Of a stretch of DNA of 64,000 nt, positions 36,251 to 46,000 are shown in pieces. A program made the translations under genes and the position numbers. Position 1 is the stretch's first letter. Every line of letters begins with the position of its first letter. This DNA comes from Gp1-AA133 sp963850425. GTDB lineage: Bacteria; Acidobacteriota; Terriglobia; Terriglobales; Acidobacteriaceae. The notes under the pieces are model-generated. The model was not told the origin of the DNA. It did not search any database and saw nothing but the letters and a program-made list of their open reading frames with translations. The stretch covers positions 1,922,001 through 1,986,000 of the forward strand of contig CAWKLF010000001.1 of NCBI GenBank assembly GCA_963850425.1, given 5' to 3'.

Positions 36251-36670
36251 GAGCCTGCGTAACGAGATCCCTCCCCCCCCCGATCTCAATAGCCTGCGGG
36301 AGAAGGGATTGCCATCGTATTTTGGAGGGCACGACTTCAGCCTGCGGAAAAAGTCCTGTTTGCGGCTGTGTTTTTGAAAGGGCACGCCTTCAGGCGTGCC
36401 GTAAATGGTGCAAAATGAATGCGGCTTTAGCCGCCGAGGTTCGCTCTTGATTGTGTGTATGAACTTTCCCGGTCCAAAGCCTTCATTGCGCAGCCTGCGA
36501 TCTGTTCCTAAGCTGCCGCAGGAAATCCGACTCAATAAACACCCTCGCGGCCAAAGAACCATTCTGTATAAGGGCACCGCTTCAGCCGTGCCGAAACCTC
36601 CTTCTCTTTAATCGCCCCTTTTGGGGCCGCGGCCGGACTATGGACCTTTCCGCAGCCTACAACCCTTTCG
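36251..36670. repeat. Intergenic block with several REP-like palindromes
   Basis: 420 bases between convergent genes. It holds at least three hairpins of one style: GGCACGCCT-TC-AGGCGTGCC (36381-36400, perfect), GCGGCT-TT-AGCCGC (36421-36434, perfect) and GGCACCGCTTCAGCCGTGCC (36573-36592, one mismatch), plus a degenerate start GGGCACGACTTCAG at about 36328. All share a G-rich arm and CTTCAG/CTTTAG centre. Such 'GGCACGGCTGAAGCCGTGCC' elements are frequent in acidobacterial intergenic DNA. They may also stop transcription from both sides. No gene is seen here. Confidence 0.6.
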
Positions 36671-37609
36671 CTACGCTGCCTGCGATGCGCTCCCCGGTTG
36701 CCTCAGCGAGTCAGCTTCAATAAACATCCTCTCGATCATTGGTTCCTTTTCCTTGATCCGTTCTTCTAAACGCGCAATTGCCGACTCCAGTTGCTGAACA
36801 TCCAGACCACGACGAAATCGGATATTCACCGTCAGCAGCACCTGCTCTGGTCCCAACTGCATGGTCAGCAAGTCCCCCACGCGTTCCACAGCAGGATCAT
36901 TTTGGATTACGTCCCGTACCCGGCGAATCCTCGCCCTGTTCGTTCTCTCTCCCACCAGCAAGGCCCCACTTTCACGCCCTAACAGCACCGCGACGGCCGA
37001 CAGAACACCAGCGATCAGTATCGATGCGATCGGATCAAACTTTTGATTGTGGAACATCTGCCCCAGAAAGATTCCAAGGAAGGCAAGAGCCGCTCCCACC
37101 AGTCCTGCAGAATCTTCCAGAAACACCGTGAAAATGGTTGGATCTTTACTTCCGATGATTTCGTCCCACGTGCTTTCGTGCGGCTCTTTTTGCGACACCA
37201 GCCCTTGATAGGAAATCCGCCAGGAGTAGAAGTCGAATGCCGCCGTCAGGGCCAGCACCGCATAGTTCCACCCCGGATGTGTCGTAGGATGGGGACGTCG
37301 CAGGTGCGAAATGCCTTCGTGCAGGGCCAACATCCCGCCAATCCCAAAAATGTAGACGGCCACCAGCAAAGAATAAAAGTAAAGAACTTTTCCATGCCCG
37401 TACGGGTGGAGTTCGTCTGGAGGCCGAGTGCTCCGCTTGATACCAAGCAACAGCAGCAACTCGTTTCCCAGGTCCGCCGTTGAGTGGAAGGCTTCGGCCA
37501 ACATTGCGGAACTGCCGGTTGCGACGGCCGCAGCGTATTTGCAGACCGCGATTGCCAGATTTGCTGCAATCGCAACTACAACGATTCGCTGCGACGACTT
37601 TAAAGCCAT
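36671..37609 (-). CDS. Cation diffusion facilitator, SLC30A9/ZnT9-like
   Basis: 312 residues with six TMs in the first 215 and a cytoplasmic domain after that (LLTMQLGPEQVLLTVNIRF, a ferredoxin-like ZT dimer fold). Metal-site residues are in HSTADLGNE (H42, D46) of TM2 and in LEDSAGLVG of TM5. The replacement of the TM5 HxxxD motif by ED, plus the HPYGHGK loop, fits the ZnT9-like branch rather than the classical zinc exporters of the ZitB/FieF type. It should exchange divalent metal ions for protons in the inner membrane; the metal is not certain. It faces the monoheme cytochrome gene tail to tail. Confidence 0.9.
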   Translation of the reverse strand: MALKSSQRIVVVAIAANLAIAVCKYAAAVATGSSAMLAEAFHSTADLGNELLLLLGIKRSTRPPDELHPYGHGKVLYFYSLLVAVYIFGIGGMLALHEGISHLRRPHPTTHPGWNYAVLALTAAFDFYSWRISYQGLVSQKEPHESTWDEIIGSKDPTIFTVFLEDSAGLVGAALAFLGIFLGQMFHNQKFDPIASILIAGVLSAVAVLLGRESGALLVGERTNRARIRRVRDVIQNDPAVERVGDLLTMQLGPEQVLLTVNIRFRRGLDVQQLESAIARLEERIKEKEPMIERMFIEADSLRQPGSASQAA

Positions 37610-37783
37610 CCAAGTCGGACGCGATTCATTCTAGGAGGGATGTATCGGATCGGTGAGAAATCAATGCGAGAGAATCCCGGCAGCACCCCAAGTAGGACTT
37701 GAGCGCGATTACGGCGTGGACACCAACCAAAGCCCTGTTACGAAGCTTGTCCCGCGGCTGATTCGGCCACGCCGTCCCCGTCG

Positions 37784-38116
37784 TTAAGCGGCAGTACGCT
37801 CGTTGTAAGCGTTCCGCACTTTATCCACGGCTCCAGGCGCAACAAAAATTCCGATCCCGGTACCGATTCCCACACCAAGAAGAAAGCTGCCCCAACTTGG
37901 CCACTTGCTCCGGCCTCGTAACGCATCACTTGCATTCGCCAGACGACTCGAAGCATCCCCATATTTCCCGTTGATGGTATCGCTCATTTCGTCGGCGTGA
38001 CCACGCATCTGATTTTGCACAGCCGACCACAACTTCGCGTCCGTCAGCAACAAACCGGCCCCCATGGCAAGTCTTGCCCAATCCTTCGTACGCCTGTTTC
38101 TGAACATTTTTGTCAT
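37784..38116 (-). CDS. Small YtxH-like membrane protein
   Basis: 110 residues. A basic N-terminus is followed by a central amphipathic stretch and one glycine-rich hydrophobic segment near residues 74-95 (SFLLGVGIGTGIGIFVAPGA), the 'GxxxGxxxGxxxAP' pattern of YtxH-type proteins, which are often linked to stress or envelope protection. No enzymatic motif. It is a single gene, about 170 bases downstream (in its own direction it reads towards) the CDF transporter promoter region. The family label is tentative; existence as a gene is likely. Confidence 0.7.
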   Translation of the reverse strand: MTKMFRNRRTKDWARLAMGAGLLLTDAKLWSAVQNQMRGHADEMSDTINGKYGDASSRLANASDALRGRSKWPSWGSFLLGVGIGTGIGIFVAPGAVDKVRNAYNERTAA

Positions 38117-38405
38117 CGTCTGACCTCAGTTATGATTGATCTACTTAATTTAGAAAATCCGCATTCCTTTAGCCATCGGATGACCTGTGTAGGGCGAAGC
38201 CGGGATCTGTGTATACGAACTGAAGGCCGAGTCCTGCTCGGTTCCATTACGCCGGATGTCTTTATTTCGCAAGTACTTCGCGGCAGCCAAAGAAGCAGGC
38301 CCTCGTAAAGATTCGTAAACCCCACCTGCCCTTGACAACTCGGCGGAGACAGTCGGGTTCATACCATTACCCGGGAAATTGAAGACGTATATATAAGGAG
38401 ATTCC
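38117..38405. other. Divergent intergenic region
   Basis: 289 bases between the YtxH-like gene (minus) and the Spy-like gene (plus). A TTGACA hexamer lies at 38332-38337, but no good -10 follows at 16-18 bases. AAGGAG at 38395-38400 is the ribosome site of the gene starting at 38406. A 70-codon minus-strand frame starting at 38362 has no clear ribosome site and is not called. Confidence 0.35.
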
Positions 38406-38867
38406 ATGCTTAGAAACTGGATACTGGCTTTGACGTTGGGCGGCTTGGCATACGCATCAACTCCGGCCGTTATCGCGCAAGAGGCTCCCAGCAACGATCA
38501 GCAGGCAGCGCCCACTGGCGCTCCTCCCGAACACGGTCGCGGCCCGGCTCGATTCGATCCCGACCGGCGCGCGGATATGCTGGCCAAGAAACTGAATCTG
38601 AATGCAGATCAGAAAACCAAAGTGACGGATATCTTCAAATCCGAGCAGTCCGACATGCAAAAGATTCACGCCGACGCGTCCGCCTCACAGGGTGACCGTC
38701 GCTCGAAAATGATGGATATCCACAAGTCATCCAACGACCAGGTGCGCGCGCTCTTAAACGATGACCAGCAGAAGAAATTCGATGAAATGCTGGCTCGCCG
38801 CGAGCAGCGGGGCAAGCACCGCCACCAAGGCCCCCCTGCCGCAGCCCCTGACTCCGATCAGAAATAA
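38406..38867 (+). CDS. Periplasmic Spy/CpxP-like (LTxxQ) protein
   Basis: 153 residues. A signal peptide (about 1-24, ending VIAQE) is followed by a Pro/Gly-rich linker and a charged all-helical domain. Two copies of the LTxxQ-like motif are seen: LNLNADQKTKV near residue 66 and LLNDDQQKKF near 118. This is the mark of the CpxP/Spy/CnrX-like group of cradle-shaped chaperones or sensors. The tail is rich in His, Arg and Pro. It has a perfect AAGGAG site. It probably works as a stress chaperone in the periplasm. A strong stem-loop follows the stop codon. Confidence 0.8.
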   Translation: MLRNWILALTLGGLAYASTPAVIAQEAPSNDQQAAPTGAPPEHGRGPARFDPDRRADMLAKKLNLNADQKTKVTDIFKSEQSDMQKIHADASASQGDRRSKMMDIHKSSNDQVRALLNDDQQKKFDEMLARREQRGKHRHQGPPAAAPDSDQK

Positions 38868-38893
38868 GACTTCCCACAAAGAACGCATGGTGC

Positions 38894-38930
38894 CCCAGGT
38901 TCGCGTCCGTCCTTCGGACGCGAACCTGGG
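38894..38930 (+). terminator. Perfect 16-bp stem-loop downstream of the Spy-like gene
   Basis: Arms 38894-38909 (starting CCCAGGTTCGCG) and 38915-38930 are exact reverse complements with a five-base loop TCCTT. The stem is followed by ACCACATCGC rather than a T-run, so it is not a classical intrinsic terminator; it may still protect the 3' end or be a dispersed palindrome. Confidence 0.55.
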
Positions 38931-39042
38931 ACCACATCGCCCTCCTTATATATATCCCGCATATACCCCACCGCGCCCTAGTCAGTTCAGCTAGACCAGC
39001 AGTGCCGGAAATACTACGATAGATTGATCTCGGAGGGACGCC

Positions 39043-40434
39043 ATGTACTTCGAACAGTTCTACCTCGGCTGTCTGGCCCACGCGTCGTACATGCTCGCTT
39101 CAGAAGGCGAGGCCATCGTCATCGATCCTCAGCGAGATGTTGAAATTTATCTGACTGCGGCCAGCGAGAACGGCCTCCAGATCCGCCACATCTTCGAAAC
39201 TCATCTGCATGCTGACTTCGTTTCCGGCCACAAAGAATTGGCCGAACGCAGCGGCGCTAAAATCTACATCGGTCCCCATGGCGGCGCTCGTTTTGCCCGT
39301 GTGGAAGTAGGCGATGGTTTCCAGTTGCGGGTAGGAAAGCTGAAGGTCGATATCCTCCACACTCCCGGACACACACCGGAGAGTATTTGCCTGGTAGTCA
39401 CCGACGAAGAAAAATCTTCGACGCCTTGGGCTGTCTTCACCGGAGACACCTTATTTATAGGAGACGTCGGCCGTCCCGATTTATCGCCCTCTCACACGCC
39501 TGCCGAACTGGCTGGCCTGCTCTACGACAGTCTTCACGCCAAGCTGATGACCTTGCCGGGCGATACGCTGGTCTACCCCGCGCACGGAGCAGGTTCGCTG
39601 TGCGGGCGCAACATGCGCGCCGAGCGTTCCTCCACCATCGCCACCGAACGAATGACGAATTACGCACTCCAGATCGGCAGCCGCGAGGAGTTCATCCACG
39701 AATTGACCTCGAAGATGCCTGTCCGTCCCGACTATTTCCTCGAGGATGCGGAGATTAACCGCGAAGGCGCAGCCCCGCTTTCTGGAATGCAGGATCTGGA
39801 CCCCATCTCTCCCCCTGATCTGCAGGCCCTGCTCGCCGAGGGAGTCGTTGCGCTCGACGTCCGCCCGCCCAATGAATTTGCCGCCGCTCACGTGCCAGGT
39901 TCCATCAACATCGCACTCTCCGGCCAGTTCGCTTCCTGGGCCGGATCAGTTCTCGGTCTTTCGTCTCACCCTGCGCTGATCGCCGACAATGACGAGCAGC
40001 TATCGGAAGCGCGCCTCCGCCTCGCCCGCGTGGGCATCGAAGGTGTGCGCGGATTTTTGCAGGGTGGCGTGACCGCCTGGACGCAGGCCGGATTGCCAGT
40101 CGCCGATTTGGCGGAAGTTCAAGTCGACCAAGTCAGCGCATGGTTGGGTGAGGGCGAAGTAACGCTGCTCGATGTGCGCCGGGAAGGAGAATGGAAGGCA
40201 GCGCACATCGAAGCCGCGACCTGGTCGCCGCTCGACACGCTATCGCACAATCTGCCCACACTCGATCCCGATCGTCGCATCGCGGTGCACTGCAAAAGCG
40301 GATATCGCAGCGCCATCGCATGCAGTGTCCTGCAACGAGCGGGCTTCCGCAACGTAGTCAACGTGATCGGCGGCTTCGACGCGTGGCAGGCCGCCCACCT
40401 CCCGTTTGTCTCCGAAGAAACTGTAAGGGTCTGA
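39043..40434 (+). CDS. Persulfide dioxygenase fused to two rhodanese domains (ETHE1/CstB-like)
   Basis: 463 residues. The metallo-beta-lactamase domain (1-235) has H54-L-H56-A-D58, H at TPGHTPE and D in FTGDTLFIGDVGRPDL, the iron ligands and fold of ETHE1-type persulfide dioxygenases. A first rhodanese domain (about 255-350) lacks the catalytic Cys (ALIADNDEQ at the loop), and a second (about 360-455) keeps it in HCKSGYRS. This arrangement resembles CstB-like enzymes that oxidise low-molecular-weight persulfide and make thiosulfate. It is cytosolic, with GGAGGG-like sequence just upstream. It should detoxify sulfide or persulfide. A GC-rich hairpin follows the stop. Confidence 0.92.
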   Translation: MYFEQFYLGCLAHASYMLASEGEAIVIDPQRDVEIYLTAASENGLQIRHIFETHLHADFVSGHKELAERSGAKIYIGPHGGARFARVEVGDGFQLRVGKLKVDILHTPGHTPESICLVVTDEEKSSTPWAVFTGDTLFIGDVGRPDLSPSHTPAELAGLLYDSLHAKLMTLPGDTLVYPAHGAGSLCGRNMRAERSSTIATERMTNYALQIGSREEFIHELTSKMPVRPDYFLEDAEINREGAAPLSGMQDLDPISPPDLQALLAEGVVALDVRPPNEFAAAHVPGSINIALSGQFASWAGSVLGLSSHPALIADNDEQLSEARLRLARVGIEGVRGFLQGGVTAWTQAGLPVADLAEVQVDQVSAWLGEGEVTLLDVRREGEWKAAHIEAATWSPLDTLSHNLPTLDPDRRIAVHCKSGYRSAIACSVLQRAGFRNVVNVIGGFDAWQAAHLPFVSEETVRV

Positions 40435-40506
40435 GGCCCGCACTTCCCCCATGCAGGCCTTCAGACTATCGCCCAGCCAGGACCGAGCGAATTTTCACTC
40501 AGGGTA

Positions 40507-40528
40507 GGGCGGGCAGCTTCGCCCGCCC
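40507..40528. terminator. Bidirectional terminator-like hairpin between convergent genes
   Basis: GGGCGGGC (40507-40514) and GCCCGCCC (40521-40528) pair perfectly around the loop AGCTTC. It lies between the convergent persulfide dioxygenase and DUF1111 genes. There is no long T-run on either side, so efficiency is uncertain; REP-like origin is also possible. Confidence 0.5.
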
Positions 40529-40549
40529 CAATTCCAATCCTCAACTCCC

Positions 40550-41902
40550 TCACAAAGAACGAAGGAAGTTCAGCAAATCCTGCATCTGCGACGCCGATAA
40601 TCCATTGAAGCGGTGCACCGTTCCCGCAGCTTCCGACCCGCGCCCGTCATGAGCGCGAATGGCCTGCAGCAAATCCGACGTTCGCCCATCGTGCAGGAAA
40701 AATAATCGCTGCCCCACACCCCACAGCGGCGCCGTCCGGAACTGATCCGGTCCCGCCCCTCCCTGCGTGATGCGATCCGCAAGTCCCCAGCCCATATGAT
40801 GGATGGCAAAATCAGAATACGGATGATAAGTGACGCCCGACATCCCCGTGTACCGCGAGGGACCCGTCGTCAACGAAGCGGTGTGGCACAGACTGCATCC
40901 CACTCTGTCGAATAGTGCCGCCCCATTCTGCGTAGAAGAAGTGGGTTCCGCCGGAGTCGGCGGAGCCGACAAGCGCGCGAACATCGCGAACTTGGCCACA
41001 TCAGCTGTAGCCTCCCCCGCGTCTCCCCCGGGGAAGTCTTCCGGGGAGGGATTGAACGCGCATCCCCCGTCCGCCGATCGCTCCGAAGGAAATACTTCGT
41101 TCGAAACGCCTTGCTCGACGTTGTAGGCTTCTCCCGAAAATATCAGCAGCGACTTGTTTTGTGCCTTCCATCCGAATCGCGTAATCGTTCCATCATTGCC
41201 GCTCGTGTTAAAACTTCCGCGAATTCCCAGGAAAGCTTTCTGAGCAGCATTCGCCGCCAGGTTCGCTCGCAGTACGCTGTCCGGAGTCGACTCCACCAGC
41301 CCCAATCCAAATACGGGCGTGGGGATCCGGAAGATTACATTGTTGCGGCCCAACTCCTTCGCGAACTCGGGTTGTCCCATAGTGCAACCTGCCGCGTCAC
41401 TTCGCCCAGTGACGCTGAACAAATCGTGGACGCCTCCGTCCGGCACCGATCCCTGCTGTGTCACCGTCATAATGAAGCGTGCTTCGCGCACCGGCCCGTC
41501 CGGAGTAATGAAGGGCGGCACCTTGTTGGCCGCGCCATGGAGCGTCGCCAGCGCAACCTGCGGATTGGGCATTGGATTCTGTGGACTCTTCGATCCCGGG
41601 CTGCTGCCTCCCATGGCCGGTTGTGCGTGGCACTGCGCGCAACTGTTGCCATTGAATCCCGGGCCCAGGCCGGTGCCGTCTTCTCCCTCAATTCCTCCCG
41701 ACACCGAGTCGACCTCCATGAACGCCTGCATCGCCTGCGTGAACATCGCCTGCTCTCCGGCGCCGAGCGCAGAGTAAGCGCCTCCCGCTCCCGCTGTGCC
41801 GGTTCGCGGACCGGGATCTGATTGTGCATACACATTTCGGGGACCGATTTGCAGCAAGACCACCAGACACACCACGACCATCAAAACGTTCTCGCGTTTC
41901 AC
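40550..41902 (-). CDS. Di-heme DUF1111 oxidoreductase (di-heme peroxidase-like)
   Basis: 450 residues from GTG at 41902, chosen because GGAGG lies six bases upstream and a signal peptide (ENVLMVVVCLVVLL...VYAQ) starts at once; the longer frame to 42052 has no such features. Two CXXCH sites are seen, CAQCH near residue 90 and CSLCH near 345. The segments GFNGNSCAQCHAQP, 'RTAPLWGVG' and FFLHDGRT followed by AI.AH.G.GSEA are hallmarks of the DUF1111 family, related to MauG and bacterial cytochrome c peroxidase. It is periplasmic. The reaction is unknown; peroxide or thiol chemistry is suggested for relatives. Confidence 0.9.
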   Translation of the reverse strand: MKRENVLMVVVCLVVLLQIGPRNVYAQSDPGPRTGTAGAGGAYSALGAGEQAMFTQAMQAFMEVDSVSGGIEGEDGTGLGPGFNGNSCAQCHAQPAMGGSSPGSKSPQNPMPNPQVALATLHGAANKVPPFITPDGPVREARFIMTVTQQGSVPDGGVHDLFSVTGRSDAAGCTMGQPEFAKELGRNNVIFRIPTPVFGLGLVESTPDSVLRANLAANAAQKAFLGIRGSFNTSGNDGTITRFGWKAQNKSLLIFSGEAYNVEQGVSNEVFPSERSADGGCAFNPSPEDFPGGDAGEATADVAKFAMFARLSAPPTPAEPTSSTQNGAALFDRVGCSLCHTASLTTGPSRYTGMSGVTYHPYSDFAIHHMGWGLADRITQGGAGPDQFRTAPLWGVGQRLFFLHDGRTSDLLQAIRAHDGRGSEAAGTVHRFNGLSASQMQDLLNFLRSL

Positions 41903-42778
41903 TTGGGCCCTCCTTCGGCGGAAGCAGACACACTCCCGCGAGGTTCTGGATTTGTGGTTTTTGGGAGGCTTAGCGCGAAGTCTTCCCCAATTGTTCAGCC
42001 TGCTCTCTGCACGGTGGCGCCTCGTGCCCGCATACCCCGGCACGAACACCACCGCGAGGCGTGGCGTCTAACGCAGAGCTGGGCTGACTTTCAAATGCAA
42101 GTGAGATTGCGTGGAACTCTACGTTTGATCGTGATCGCGCGTCAAGATGTCCGGAAGTACATGCGAGCTGTCGGGGAATCACCCATCAAAACATTCCTCT
42201 CGTCTCATCCCGAAAAAGGAATCTGGACACTGACGCCATGAAGCTCGTCCATCCAGATATGCAAACAATTGGGTTTACCACAGCGCCGCAGTAACCCGGC
42301 TTGTCTCTATTAACGGGTTACCCCTGCACTTCACAAAGCACGCAGATGTTTGGGAACCGTCGCCTGCCCGACCTTTGTGGGAAATTGCGGTCCACATCAC
42401 GTCGCTACGTGATGAACGCACATGTGGAGGGTGACGTACGACACAGGCAAGTGACGCATCGCCGTGCCACACTGCACTCGATTCTACGAAGGCCACGCAG
42501 TGCAGATGGCCGCGTTAGGAAAGTTTGCTCCTAGGTTCAGGCGAAGCGAAACGCTAACCCCCAAAAGCGGTTTGCCGCCGGCTTGTTGATCTCCCGTTCC
42601 CCCCAGAACGCGGACTCACACTGTAGCCATGAATCCAGAGAGTGCGAACCATCCATCTGCTTGGTCCTTTGGCGGATAGCAGTTAGGCCCCTCCCCAAAA
42701 ACATCAGTGGTCGAAGTGTGTGCACAGGGTTCAATTCATTGGTCCGGTTACACGTGTGCCCGAATTCAAGGAGAAATC
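41903..42778. promoter_or_regulatory. Long divergent intergenic region with inverted repeats
   Basis: 876 bases between the DUF1111 gene and the multicopper oxidase operon; frames inside show no coding evidence. Two perfect inverted repeats are present: GTAACCCG...CGGGTTAC (42291-42298 and 42314-42321) and CATCACGT-CGCT-ACGTGATG (42395-42414). The second is followed by CACATGTG. They are candidate regulator sites for the oxidase operon. AAGGAG at 42768-42773 is the ribosome site of the next gene. Confidence 0.4.
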
Positions 42779-43087
42779 ATGGACATCAAAATATCTCTCA
42801 GGTTCTTGCGGTGGCTCTTCATCATTCTCTCGGTCGGTTTGGGAGGAATCCTGGGTCTGGCGCAGACAAAGACTGCACATCCCACCGAGCGAGCTGCACA
42901 ACCACCCGCGACGGCACCAGTACAGCGCTGGCATGGTGGACAGAAAACCATCACCGACGCTGCGGGCCGCGTGCATGTTCGGCATGAACGGATTACCTAC
43001 ACTCAGCGCAAGGCCGCGGCTCAGCGCCGCGTCCAGGCCATGCGTCAAGCGGCCGCTAGGAATCCACAGGGTGGGGTGAAGAAATGA
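42779..43087 (+). CDS. Small basic exported protein coupled to a multicopper oxidase
   Basis: 102 residues from ATG at 42779 with AAGGAG five bases upstream; a longer frame from 42707 lacks this. Residues 8-27 are a hydrophobic export signal or anchor. The rest is hydrophilic, rich in Arg, Gln, Ala and His (VQRWHGGQK, RVHVRHER), without Cys, and predicted to be helical or disordered. I do not recognise the family. Its stop overlaps the oxidase start (ATGA), so it is translationally coupled to it. A role as metallochaperone or secretion helper is only a guess from the His content and context. Confidence 0.7.
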   Translation: MDIKISLRFLRWLFIILSVGLGGILGLAQTKTAHPTERAAQPPATAPVQRWHGGQKTITDAAGRVHVRHERITYTQRKAAAQRRVQAMRQAAARNPQGGVKK

Positions 43088-46000
43088 AAAAGATATTTTG
43101 TTTCGCGCTGCTGTTTCTCTTGAGCACCCTGGCCTTCAGTCAGTGCGTGCCTCCTCCGATTTATGACTCCCTTGGCATTCCGACTGGTAAAACGGCGAAT
43201 TGGCCAACCAACTCTGCCACCGGCCCTTACGATGCGCCAGACTATTTTGGTTGCAGCAACTATGCCAGCAGCCCGCTCCCTAAGCGCACTTGCTCGGATT
43301 TAGCTAAGACGGCTTGCTACGGAGACCTGGAGTGCGCTCTCCTTGCGGATGCTACGGTGCCGACCAACCCGGCAACCTGCAGCGGGTCCGTCACCACGGG
43401 AGGCCTCCGCAAGTTTGTTGATACCCTGCCGGGCCTCACGCCTGCGGGTGCGAATAACCTCGGGCAGTACATTCCTGTAGCCGTGCCCGACATCACTACT
43501 TACCCGGGCTCTGATTATTACGAGATTGAGTTGGTCGAATACACGCAGCAGATGCATTCTGACCTGCTGCCAACCAAGATGCGGGGCTACCACCAGACCA
43601 ACAATGGAACCAACGTTGCTGGTTGCCCCACGACAGGTTGCACGACAGCCGACAACACGGTAGCTCCGGACCCAAATCCGCACTACCTGGGGCCGACTAT
43701 CGTGTCGACGAAGGATCGGCCAGTCCGGATCCTGTTCCGCAATAAACTGAAAGTCGGACAGGGTGGGAATCTCTTCCTTCCCGTCGACACTACCATCATG
43801 GGATCGGGCACGGGGCCGGCTGCAGGTGGGATGGCAGAAGGAAACGCGGGTCTTACCACAGATGGCGCGCGCAATCCCGCGTGCGGAATTGACCCGAAAC
43901 CCGCGATCTGTTTCACCGAGAACCGAGCCACCTTGCACCTTCATGGTGGCATGACGCCGTGGATCAGTGACGGAACTCCACACCAGTGGATCACACCTGA
44001 TGGCGAAGTGCCTTACCCGGACTCTGACTCTCCGCATCCGAAAAACGAAGGCGTCAGTGTCGTCAATGTCCCCGATATGCCCGACCCCGGCCCCGGGGCG
44101 CAGACGTTCTTCTACACCAACCAACAGAGCGCTAGGCTGATGTTCTACCACGATCACGCCTGGGGCATCACCCGCCTGAACGTCTATGCGGGCGAGGCGG
44201 CCGGCTACCTGGTGACGGATGCGGCCGAGCAGTCATTGATGGCTCCCGGAGGAGCTCTTGACGGGCTTGGCATCGGCACTCCTCTCGTCATTCAGGACCG
44301 GACTTTCGTTCCGCCAGTAGACCAGCTCGCGACCGAAGACCCAACCTGGGATATGACCCGCTGGGGCGGGCCCGGCAGTCTGTGGGCTCCCCACGTGTAC
44401 ATGCCGGCACAGAACCCGGGCGATGTTTCGGGTGCGAGCGGCTTCGGAAGATGGATGTACGGGCCTTGGTTCTGGCCGCCCGCGTCACCGCCGTTCGGAC
44501 CGATTGCCAACCCCTATTACACGTCGGACCTCACGATTTGTGATCCCGACCCCACTGCCCAGGGCTGGTGTCAGCCACCGCTGATCCCGGGAACCCCGAA
44601 CCTGTCAGTAGGACAGGAAGCCTTCAATGACACTCCCATCGTCAATGGTACGGCCTACCCGAAAATGGTGGTCGATGCAAAGGAATATCGCTTCCGCATC
44701 CTGAATGCGGCCAATGATCGCTTCTTCAATCTGCAATGGTACGTAGCCGACCCCAACACCGGCAAGACCGAGGTCGCTCTGAAAGCCGCCGAGGTGGCGG
44801 CCGCTCAGCTTGACCCGAACCTCTTCCCCACACCGGACACGGCCATCAGCGCGGCAGGCCCGGCCTGGCTTCAGATCGGCACCGAGGGCGGCTTCCTGCC
44901 GGCTCCGGTGGTCATTCCGAACCAGGTTACAACGTGGATCATCAATCCGACTCGCTTCGATGTCGGAAACGTGGACAAGCATTCACTGCTGATCGCTCCG
45001 GCGGAGCGGGCAGACGTGGTTGTGGACTTCACTCAGTACGCGGGCAAGACGCTGATCCTATACAACGATGCACCCGCAGCGTTCCCGGCGCGCGTCGCTA
45101 CCTACGACTACTACACCGGCAATCCGGACCAGACCGACGCAGGCGGAGCTCCTTCCACCCAGATTGGCTACGGCCCCAACACCCGGACCATCATGCAGGT
45201 CGTAGTTAACGGTACGGATTTGGGAGTTGTCCCCTCTGACTTAGTTAACCCAACAAGACTCGCAAACCTGCAGGCGGCGTTTGCCCATCATCTTGATGCG
45301 AACGGGAAACCTGCCGGCGTCTTCGAGTCCTCGCTGGACCCAATCATTGTCGGACAAGGCGCCTACAATTCGGCGTACTATGACCCCGCCGACCCGCTGA
45401 AGTTCCGCAATTCGAATCCTAGGGACGGGTTTGCGAGGATCGCCGACTTCCAGTTAACGTTCAACACTCTGTTAACCGGTAACAGCAGCACCAGCACCTT
45501 GACAATCCCGTTTCAACCTAAGGGAATGCACGATGAGATGAACGCGGTTGCTTTCGATGAATACGGAAGAATGACCGCTAACATCGGCTTTGAATTCCCG
45601 AATCCGATCCCGGGCACGCAGAATGTCGTGCTCTATCCTTACATCAACCCGCCGATCCGATCGTCACAGGGCTTCATCGCTCGCGATGACCTAGATCCCA
45701 TCGAACTGACTTCCGGCAATCTCCAGGTCGACAAAATCGCCTCGGCCGCTGACGGAACTCAGATCTGGAAGATCACGCACAACGGCGTGGACACGCACCC
45801 CATCCACTTCCACCTGTTCAACGTGCAGCTCCTCAACCGGGTCACGTGGGACAACATAATCATCCCGCCCGATCCCAACGAACTCGGCTGGAAAGACACG
45901 GTCCGGGTAAGCCCACTCGAGGATACGATCGTCGCTCTGCGGCCGATCGTTCCGAAGATCCCCTTCGGAGTCCCCGATAGTCTGCGTCCGTTGAACCCGG

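Noticed and set aside
38150..38362. 70-codon minus-strand frame upstream of the YtxH-like gene
   Set aside because: Weak ribosome site, no motif or hydrophobic segment; it could be a small gene but the evidence is too thin.
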